DNA of 64,000 nt from Tropicimonas sp. IMCC6043. Its GTDB lineage: Bacteria; Pseudomonadota; Alphaproteobacteria; Rhodobacterales; Rhodobacteraceae. A program made the position numbers and the translations under genes. The notes beneath the pieces were generated by a model that was not told the origin of the DNA, searched no databases, and saw only the letters and a program-made list of their open reading frames with translations. The stretch spans positions 44,498 through 108,497 of the forward strand of contig NZ_SELO01000014.1 of assembly GCF_004146235.1 (NCBI RefSeq), given 5' to 3'. Shown one piece after another: positions 58,151 through 64,000 of the stretch (position 1 is the first letter of the stretch; every line of letters begins with the position of its first letter).

Positions 58151-59707
58151 ATGTCCGACCTGATCGACGACGAGTCCGACGGCCCCGGCCCGGGCTCAAA
58201 CGCCCCCGAATTCACCGTCTCGGAAATCTCCGGCGCGGTGAAGAAGACGCTCGAAGGCGCCTTCGGCCGGATCCGCGTGCGCGGCGAGGTGGGGCGTGTC
58301 TTCAAGGCGCGCTCGGGACATCTCTATTACGACATCAAGGACGAGCGGAACGTGCTTGCCTGCACCACCTGGAAGGGCCAGGTCTCGGGCCTTTCCGTGT
58401 TGCCCGAAGAGGGGATGGAGGTGATCGTCTCCGGCCGGCTCACCGCCTTCGGAGCGCAGTCGAAATACAATCTCAACGCCGAGCAGGTCGAACCCGCCGG
58501 CGCCGGCGCGCTGATGGCGATGCTGGAGAAGCGCAAGCAGCAGCTTCAGGCGGAGGGGCTCTTCGACGCGGCGCGGAAGCGTCCGCTGCCCTTCCTGCCC
58601 GAGGTGATCGGCGTGGTGACCTCGCCCTCCGGCGCGGTCATCCGCGACATCCTGCACCGGCTGCGCGACCGGTTTCCGCGCAAGGTTCTGGTCTGGCCTG
58701 TCGCTGTGCAGGGCCGCGACTGTGCACCCCAGGTCGCCGCCGCCATCGAGGGGTTCAACCGTCTCACGCCCGGCGGCGCACTGCCGCGGCCGGACGTGTT
58801 GATCGTCGCGCGCGGCGGCGGGTCGATCGAGGATCTCTGGGGCTTCAACGAGGAGATCGTCGCCCGCGCGGCGGCGGCCTCCGCGATCCCGCTGATCTCG
58901 GCGGTGGGCCACGAGACGGATACCACGCTCATCGACTACGTGTCCGACCGCCGCGCGCCGACGCCGAGTGCCGCCGCCGAGATCGCCGTGCCGGTGCGGC
59001 TCGATCTTCTGGCGCAGCTGGACGGCCAGGCGGCCCGGCTCTCCGGCGCGCTGGCCCGCTTCATGCAGCGGCGCGACGAGAGGCTCCGCGACCTCGCACG
59101 CGCCCTGCCCCGCGCCGAGAGCCTGCTCGCCGGACCGCGCCAGCGCCTCGACCACGCCGCCGACCGTCTGCCGATGGCGTTACGGAGCGGGCTCGACCGT
59201 CGCCGCGCCCGCTTCGCCGAGGCCAGCGCACCGCTGCGTCCGCAATTGCTGATGCAGCGCCTGCGCGGGCTCTCCGAACGACTGTCGCTCCGCAGCGCGC
59301 GGCTCGGCCCGCTGTTGGAGCGGCGGAGCGCGGATGCGCGCAAGGACCTCGACAGGCTGCGCGCGCGCTTCGCCGCAACGCCATTCCACCGGGAGCAGGC
59401 CCGCCGGCAGGATCGGCTGGCGCGCAGCGCGGAGCGCATCCTGGTGGCCCAGGACGCGATTCTGAAACGCCGCGCCGAACGCCTCGCCGCGCTTGAACGT
59501 ATCCTGCGGAGCCTCGACTACGAGGAGATACTCCGCCGCGGCTTTGCCGTGGTGCGGGGCGACGGCGCGGTTGTTACCACGAAAGCCGCCGCCGAGACGG
59601 CGCGCAGCCTCGAGCTTCAGTTCGCCGACGGACGACTCACCATCGGCGCCCCGGCCCGTGGCGCGAAGTCTCGGCCTGCGCCGCCCGATCAGGGCTCTCT
59701 TTTCTGA
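58151..59707 (+). CDS. xseA: Exodeoxyribonuclease VII large subunit
   Basis: The large subunit of ExoVII degrades single-stranded DNA together with XseB. The 518-residue product has the N-terminal OB fold (FTVSEISGAVKKTLEGAFGRIRVRGEVGR, then DERNVLACTTWKGQV). The catalytic core is VIGVVTSPSGAVIRDILHRL, VARGGGSIEDLWGFNEE and SAVGHETDTTLIDYVSDRRAPTPSAAAE. A long Arg/Ala-rich coiled coil (about 290-450) ends in the DYEEILRRGFAVV motif. No xseB is in the window, which is normal because it is usually unlinked. Confidence 0.95.
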   Translation: MSDLIDDESDGPGPGSNAPEFTVSEISGAVKKTLEGAFGRIRVRGEVGRVFKARSGHLYYDIKDERNVLACTTWKGQVSGLSVLPEEGMEVIVSGRLTAFGAQSKYNLNAEQVEPAGAGALMAMLEKRKQQLQAEGLFDAARKRPLPFLPEVIGVVTSPSGAVIRDILHRLRDRFPRKVLVWPVAVQGRDCAPQVAAAIEGFNRLTPGGALPRPDVLIVARGGGSIEDLWGFNEEIVARAAAASAIPLISAVGHETDTTLIDYVSDRRAPTPSAAAEIAVPVRLDLLAQLDGQAARLSGALARFMQRRDERLRDLARALPRAESLLAGPRQRLDHAADRLPMALRSGLDRRRARFAEASAPLRPQLLMQRLRGLSERLSLRSARLGPLLERRSADARKDLDRLRARFAATPFHREQARRQDRLARSAERILVAQDAILKRRAERLAALERILRSLDYEEILRRGFAVVRGDGAVVTTKAAAETARSLELQFADGRLTIGAPARGAKSRPAPPDQGSLF

Positions 59708-59735
59708 CTGCCGTCACCGCTGCCCAGCCAAGGTG

Positions 59736-60134
59736 TCAGACACCGACATCCGGCCCAAGGCATATGAATTCCTCGTCCGCCTCGCCGGCCTCGTAGAGCT
59801 CCGTGCCGTCCTGCCGCCCTTCGAAGAGCGCGCTGAGACCCGCGCCATTGGCGAAGAATGTCCAGCATTGCGGCGTCGCGACGCCTTCGTAGACGAAACA
59901 GATGAACTCGCCCTGCTGGTACCAGTGGCCGTCCTTGCACTTGCCGTCCAGAAAGGTCCAGACCACGCGGCGGCCGGGCTTGTACCGCTCCGCACCATAG
60001 GCTTCGCCCTCGGAAAAAAACATCAGCGTGCGACCCTGGGTGAGACGGTCGAAATCCTCCGCCGAGAGCGGCGTCTGGGCCGAGGCCGTGGCGGCGGTGA
60101 CGGCGAAGGCGGCGAGAAAGGCAAGGCGGTGCAT
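59736..60134 (-). CDS. Small secreted protein of unknown function
   Basis: The 132-residue product has a signal peptide (MHRLAFLAAFAVTAATASAQ). The mature part is of about 112 residues, with LTQGRTLMFFSEGEAYGAERYKPGRRVVWTFLDGKCKDGHWYQQGEFICFVYEG (read as short motifs) and four cysteines (two CK/CF, CW, CL), suggesting two disulfides. I do not recognise a family. It is convergent with xseA and divergent from ftsY. The ATG at 60134 is chosen for the signal peptide. Confidence 0.8.
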   Translation of the reverse strand: MHRLAFLAAFAVTAATASAQTPLSAEDFDRLTQGRTLMFFSEGEAYGAERYKPGRRVVWTFLDGKCKDGHWYQQGEFICFVYEGVATPQCWTFFANGAGLSALFEGRQDGTELYEAGEADEEFICLGPDVGV

Positions 60135-60310
60135 GGCGGCTCCGGTGCGGTTCTGCGCGACCATGGCAGATCGCGCCGTCTCGCTCCAGTCACCTCCGCG
60201 TGTCACGGCCAAAGCCCGCGCAGGCGTCCATCCGGCCGGATCGGCATCGCCGGGCTTCCAAATCCCGGCGCCAGCGATTAGGTGGGACCGAGTCCCAACG
60301 GAATGACCCA

Positions 60311-61438
60311 ATGGCGTTTTTCAGCAAACTCAAGGACCGGCTGTTCAAATCCTCCACCAAGCTCGAGGAGGGGCTGGACGCCATCGTGCAGGACGGCGGC
60401 GCGCAGGACACCCCGGAGGCCACGCCAGACCCCGTCCCACAACCCGAAGCCGATCCTCACCCCGCACCGCAGCCCGATCACGCGCCGCAGCGCGAGACAA
60501 CCCCGCCGCCACCTGCCGCCGCGGCGCAGCCAGAGGCGGAACCCGGCCCTCGCCCCGGGCTTGTCGGACGGCTCCTGGGGCGCCGCGAGAGCGGGGAAGT
60601 GCTGCGCCGGGAGCTCGACGACGACATGCTCGAACAGCTCGAGGAGCTGCTGATCGCCTCGGACATGGGCGTCGACACGGCGCTCAGGGTAACCGCGAAT
60701 ATGGCCGAGGGCCGGTTCGGCAAGCGGCTTTCGCGCGCCGAGATCCAGGCGCTGCTCGCCGCCGAGGTTGCTCGCATCATGGAGCCGGTGGCCCGGCCGA
60801 TGCCGATCTACCCGAAGCGGCCGCAGGTCGTGCTGGTGGTCGGCGTGAACGGCTCCGGGAAGACCACCACGATCGGCAAGCTCGCGAGCCAGTTCCGCGC
60901 CGCGGGCAAGCAGGTGGTGATCGCCGCCGGCGACACGTTCCGCGCCGCGGCGGTCGAACAGCTCCAGATCTGGGGCGAACGCGCCGGCGTGCCGGTTCTG
61001 ACCGCTCCAGAGGGCTCGGACCCGGCCAGCCTCGCCTTCGACGCGATGGAACAGGCACAGCGCGACGGCGCGGACCTGCTGATGATCGACACCGCCGGAC
61101 GGCTGCAGAACCGCGCCGACCTGATGGAGGAACTGGCCAAAATCGTCCGGGTGATCCGCAAGAAGGACCCCGACGCGCCGCACAACACGCTTCTGGTGCT
61201 CGACGCGACGACCGGACAGAACGCCCTTTCCCAGGTCGAGACCTTCCAGAAGCTGGCGGACGTCACCGGACTCGTGATGACCAAGCTCGACGGCACCGCC
61301 CGCGGCGGCGTTCTGGTGGCGCTGGCCGACCGTTTCGGCCTGCCGATCCATGCCATCGGCGTCGGCGAGCAGATCGACGACCTGCAGCCCTTTGACCCCG
61401 AGGAATTCGCCGCCGCCCTGACGGGGGCGGAGGAATAG
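60311..61438 (+). CDS. ftsY: Signal recognition particle receptor FtsY
   Basis: FtsY docks SRP-bound ribosomes at the membrane translocon. The 375-residue product starts MAFFSKLKDRLFKSS, has a variable Pro/Glu/Gln-rich A domain (to about 85), then the N domain (LDDDMLEQLEELLIASDMGVDTALRV). The GTPase G domain shows GVNGSGKTTTIGKLAS near 178, GDTFRAAAVEQLQIW, DTAGRL near 259, TKLDGTARGG and VGEQIDDLQPFD. The NG part is standard; the short acidic A domain is typical of alphaproteobacteria. Confidence 0.97.
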   Translation: MAFFSKLKDRLFKSSTKLEEGLDAIVQDGGAQDTPEATPDPVPQPEADPHPAPQPDHAPQRETTPPPPAAAAQPEAEPGPRPGLVGRLLGRRESGEVLRRELDDDMLEQLEELLIASDMGVDTALRVTANMAEGRFGKRLSRAEIQALLAAEVARIMEPVARPMPIYPKRPQVVLVVGVNGSGKTTTIGKLASQFRAAGKQVVIAAGDTFRAAAVEQLQIWGERAGVPVLTAPEGSDPASLAFDAMEQAQRDGADLLMIDTAGRLQNRADLMEELAKIVRVIRKKDPDAPHNTLLVLDATTGQNALSQVETFQKLADVTGLVMTKLDGTARGGVLVALADRFGLPIHAIGVGEQIDDLQPFDPEEFAAALTGAEE

Positions 61439-61461
61439 GCGCGACACGGGCAGACGGAAAA

Positions 61462-61486
61462 GGAAACCCCCGGCCGGGACCGGGGG
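61462..61486. terminator. Possible terminator between ftsY and the convergent MgtC gene
   Basis: CCCCCGG and CCGGGGG pair across a 6-nt loop, 28 nt after the ftsY stop. The T-rich side (TTTCCTTTTCC) is on the minus strand, favouring termination of transcripts coming from the MgtC gene side. Nothing else is visible in 61439-61673. Confidence 0.4.
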
Positions 61487-61673
61487 CTTCGAAGCCGCTG
61501 AAATGCCTTCCTACAAAACGGTATCGGCGTGGGGACCCCACTCACGTCGCTTCCCGGAACGCGCACTCACACAGGGTGCAGGCAGACCAAAAGCCGTTCC
61601 GGGATCGTCGCTTCGCCGGCCCCTCGGGCGGAGCGTATCCGGCATTTGCAACAGCAAGATGACAGTGCCCCAC

Positions 61674-62165
61674 TCAAGATTCCGGATCGCGCCCTTCGAG
61701 ACGTGCGAGCGGCCCCAGCACCATAACCGCGATCAGCGTTGCCATCGCCCCCAGACCCGAATTTCCGACCCCCACCGCGAGGCCGACGGCGCCGGAGAGC
61801 CACATTCCCGCGGCAGTCGTCAGCCCCCTCACGCGCGCCCGGGTGATGATGATCGTGCCCGCGCCGAGGAAGGCCACGCCGCTGGTGATCGCTTCGACAA
61901 GCCGCAACGGGTCCACCCGGACCTCCGCCGCGGCTGGGTCCTGGATGGCGACGACATCCCTCGTCACGAGCGCGAAGGTGCATGCGGCGAGAGAAACCAG
62001 CATGTTGGTGCGCATGCCTGCGGATTTGTGCTTGATCTCCCGCTCGAAACCGATGATCGCGCCAAACAGGCAAGCTAGGGCGAGGCGGGCCAACGCGAGG
62101 CGCCAGTCGAGATGGGCGAACGAGGAGGTGAATTCCGCGCCGAGGAGATCGATGAAATCGAGCAT
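61674..62165 (-). CDS. MgtC/SapB-family membrane protein
   Basis: MgtC-type proteins modulate the F-type ATPase or magnesium response in some pathogens and are of open function elsewhere. The 163-residue product has about four hydrophobic segments and the conserved GFEREIKHKSAGMRTN segment, then FLGAGTIIITRARVRGLTTAAGMW and a final hydrophobic helix. The long C-terminal cytoplasmic domain of virulence MgtC is lacking, so it is the short SapB class. It is transcribed convergently to ftsY. Confidence 0.92.
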   Translation of the reverse strand: MLDFIDLLGAEFTSSFAHLDWRLALARLALACLFGAIIGFEREIKHKSAGMRTNMLVSLAACTFALVTRDVVAIQDPAAAEVRVDPLRLVEAITSGVAFLGAGTIIITRARVRGLTTAAGMWLSGAVGLAVGVGNSGLGAMATLIAVMVLGPLARLEGRDPES

Positions 62166-62195
62166 GAGCAGTCAACGTAACATGAAGCGGCACTG

Positions 62196-63110
62196 ATGGT
62201 CACCAGTCTCGCCGAATGGATCCAGTCCCTCGAGGGCACCGAGGCCGGCGCGCGGCTGGCCACGATTCTCGCGCTCTCCGCGGCGCTGCTGCACGCCATT
62301 TTCGGCGCGTTGCAGAAGGGCCGGCACGACCCCTGGCTCTCGCGCGGCGCCATCGACGCCTGGCTCTTCCTGCTCTCTGCCCCGATCGCGCTGTTCGCCG
62401 TGCCCTGGCCCGCGGGAGGCGAATGGCTCATCCTCGCCGGCGCGATGATCATCCATTTCACCTACAAGGTCGGCATGGCGCTGGCCTATTCGCGCGGCGC
62501 CTTCACCGTGGTTTACCCGGTGGTCCGCGGCTCCGGCCCGCTCTTCACGGTCTTCGGCGCCTGGCTCATCTTCGGCGAGACTTTCTCGGCCATCCAGTGG
62601 CTTGGCGTGCTGGTCCTCGTCACCGGCATCTTCGGCCTCGCCGTCTACAACCTGATCCATGTCGAGATCGATCGCGAGACCCTTGTCCCCGCCCTCTGGC
62701 TGGCGCTTGCCACCGGCGCCACTGTCGCGCTCTACACGACCTACGACGCTTTCGGCATCCGCACCACACCAGACCCCTTCACCTTCCTTGCCTGGTTCTT
62801 CTTTCTCACCGCCATGGACATGCCGGTGATCGCCGCGCTGCGCTGGCGCAATCTGCGCTTCCGGCCGCCGCCCTGGCCACTGGCCTGGCGCGGCCTTGCC
62901 GGCGCCTTCGTCGCCTGGGGCAGTTTCGGCTCGGTGATGCTGGCCACGCGGCTCGACAAGGTCGGCGAGGCGGCGGTGCTGCGCGAGACCTCGACAGTGT
63001 TTGCCGCACTGATCGGATGGCTGGTGTTGCGCGAGAGCGTCGGGCCACGCCGCCTTGCCCTGATGTGCACGATCGCGCTCGGCGCCGTGATCGTGGAGCT
63101 TGGCGGTTGA
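62196..63110 (+). CDS. EamA/DMT-superfamily transporter
   Basis: This inner-membrane exporter or importer has ten predicted helices in two EamA halves. The 304-residue product has GALQKGRHDPWLSRGAIDAWL (loop), the EamA signature in YSRGAFTVVYPVVRGSGPLFTVFGAWLIFGETFSAIQWLGVL and a second half ending VLRETSTVFAALIGWLVLRESVGPRRLALM. Substrate is unknown. It starts 30 bp from the divergent MgtC gene and precedes the septation gene by about 50 bp. Confidence 0.92.
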   Translation: MVTSLAEWIQSLEGTEAGARLATILALSAALLHAIFGALQKGRHDPWLSRGAIDAWLFLLSAPIALFAVPWPAGGEWLILAGAMIIHFTYKVGMALAYSRGAFTVVYPVVRGSGPLFTVFGAWLIFGETFSAIQWLGVLVLVTGIFGLAVYNLIHVEIDRETLVPALWLALATGATVALYTTYDAFGIRTTPDPFTFLAWFFFLTAMDMPVIAALRWRNLRFRPPPWPLAWRGLAGAFVAWGSFGSVMLATRLDKVGEAAVLRETSTVFAALIGWLVLRESVGPRRLALMCTIALGAVIVELGG

Positions 63111-63161
63111 CAGGGACGCAAAAAACGGGTGGACCCGGATCAGGTGTTTCTGGAGCGACGA

Positions 63162-63773
63162 ATGGACGAGAAGAAGATCAACCCGGTGCTGAAGCAGCTC
63201 CTCGAGCTGGGGCCGACCATCGCCTTCTTCATCGCCTACATGAAGATGCGCGATCAGAGCTACGCCATCGGCGGCACCGAGTATGACGGGTTCATCGTCG
63301 CGGCCGCGGCGTTCGTCCCGGTGCTGCTCGTCGCCATGGGCATCCTCTGGCGGCTGACCGGAAAACTCTCCCGTATCCAGGTGATCACAGCGATTCTCGT
63401 CATCGTCTTCGGCGGGCTGACCGTCTGGTTCAACGACGAGACCTTTTTCAAGATGAAGACGACCATCGTCTACGGCCTTTTTGCTGGCATGCTCGGGATC
63501 GGCCTGCTGCAGGGCAAGAGCTATCTCGCCTGGGTGCTGGGCGACGCGATGCCGATGGCCGAGGAGGGCTGGATGAAGCTCACCCGCCGCCTGACCTTCG
63601 GCTTCGCCGCGCTGGCCGTTGCAAACGAAGTCGTCTGGCGCACGATGTCGACCGATGCCTGGGTGAAGATCGAGACCTTCGGTTTCCCAATCGCGCTCTT
63701 TCTCTTCATCTCGGCGCAGGTCTTCTCGCTTCAGAAATACATGGAGCCAGAGGCCGACGAACCGGCGGAATAG
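63162..63773 (+). CDS. Septation protein A (YciB/IspZ family)
   Basis: YciB is an inner-membrane protein linked to cell envelope integrity and septation. The 203-residue product has about six hydrophobic segments and the conserved motifs NPVLKQLLELGPTIAFF, FIVAAAAFVP, GGLTVWFNDETFFKMKTTIVYGLFA, and MTRRLT-like WMKLTRRLTFGFAALAVANEVVWR. The ATG at 63162 has GGAG 8 nt before it; a GTG 33 nt upstream is less likely. It shares direction with the EamA gene and may be in one transcript. Confidence 0.93.
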   Translation: MDEKKINPVLKQLLELGPTIAFFIAYMKMRDQSYAIGGTEYDGFIVAAAAFVPVLLVAMGILWRLTGKLSRIQVITAILVIVFGGLTVWFNDETFFKMKTTIVYGLFAGMLGIGLLQGKSYLAWVLGDAMPMAEEGWMKLTRRLTFGFAALAVANEVVWRTMSTDAWVKIETFGFPIALFLFISAQVFSLQKYMEPEADEPAE

Positions 63774-63878
63774 GCGCGGGCGGTGCGGCGCGCGAGAGCC
63801 CAGACTTGCTCTATTCGGCGCTCACGATGAACGACTGGAGAGCTGTCCAGAGCAGGACTTGGTTTCTAGGGTGAGGAC

Positions 63879-64000
63879 TCATTTAGGCAGCCAGAAGATG
63901 ACGATGGCTGCGATGCAGATGGCCGACAGGAACAGGTCTCCGCATCTGTCGTAGCGGGTCGCGATGCGCCGCCAATCTTTCAAGCGTGCAAAGGCATTCT
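63879..64000 (-). mobile_element. C-terminal fragment of an IS5-family transposase (edge of window)
   Basis: The last 40 codons of a minus-strand frame read NAFARLKDWRRIATRYDRCGDLFLSAICIAAIVIFWLPK and stop (shown as the visible tail; TGA at 63879-63881). The LKDWRRIATRYDR block is the C-terminal signature of IS5-type (IS427/IS1031-like) DDE transposases. The rest runs off the right edge, so completeness cannot be judged. The left terminal repeat should lie in the 60 or so bases to the left (about 63820-63878) but I could not fix it. Confidence 0.8.

Overview
The window is a GC-rich, gene-dense chromosomal segment that looks like a member of the Rhodobacteraceae (Roseobacter/Paracoccaceae type, Alphaproteobacteria). 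Evidence: an essential-type OmpR regulator resembling CenR, rnhB followed by the cell-cycle methylase gene ccrM, an RbaV/RbaW-like partner-switching pair, DUF3576 and DUF1523 proteins, a Rhodobacter-type porin, ftsK followed by lolA, and an Irr-type (ICE) operator. Genes are tightly packed on both strands with many 4-bp ATGA/GTGA overlaps. I see no rRNA, tRNA, CRISPR or prophage. The only mobile DNA is the tail of an IS5-type transposase at the right edge.

Layout. 1-3.7 kb: a branched-chain-type ABC importer (permease cut by the left edge, ATPase) with an acyl-CoA synthetase, behind a TetR-type palindrome. 3.7-8.3 kb: L,D-transpeptidase, 1-Cys peroxiredoxin and aldehyde dehydrogenase diverging over a near-consensus Irr box, then an MscS channel. 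8.3-14 kb: a thiolase/GAF/GFA/pseudouridine synthase operon, rbaVW-like genes, gamma-glutamyltransferase and hspQ. 14-25.3 kb: a gene-free stretch with a candidate structured RNA, then an SLT lipoprotein, lolA, ftsK, aminotransferase, amidase, ubiH-like gene, Trm112, LON-domain protein, cnoX-like thioredoxin and xthA. 25.3-31.5 kb: cenR, ribA, a second L,D-transpeptidase, PLP homeostasis protein, TPR-sulfotransferase and a porin. 31.5-39.2 kb: DUF3576 lipoprotein, leuS-lptE-holA, GST, rnhB and ccrM.

39.2-45 kb is the more irregular part: a SAM methyltransferase, an unrecognised frame with no proper end, nine perfect copies of an octamer, mutY, a DciA-like protein, a DsbA-like thioredoxin and an orphan DNA methylase. 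45-48.4 kb is a peptide/nickel-type ABC importer with no visible binding protein. 48.4-52.7 kb holds a Popeye-like membrane cNMP-binding protein, a von Willebrand protein coupled to an ECF sigma factor, and DUF1523. 52.8-64 kb is an M20 peptidase, an MFS transporter with an extra C-terminal domain, a small sulfotransferase, purD, xseA, ftsY, an MgtC protein, an EamA transporter, the septation protein YciB and the IS fragment.

Most of the window is housekeeping: envelope biogenesis (lolA, lptE, ftsK, L,D-transpeptidases, cenR, porin), DNA maintenance (mutY, xthA, xseA, holA, rnhB, ccrM) and thiol/redox homeostasis. The most notable signals are a leucyl-tRNA synthetase whose leucine-specific domain is replaced by a long AT-richer segment, the Irr box between peroxiredoxin and aldehyde dehydrogenase, the candidate small RNA, the GANTC cluster before ccrM, the octamer array next to a broken-looking gene, the Popeye-like protein, and the ECF sigma/VWA pair.
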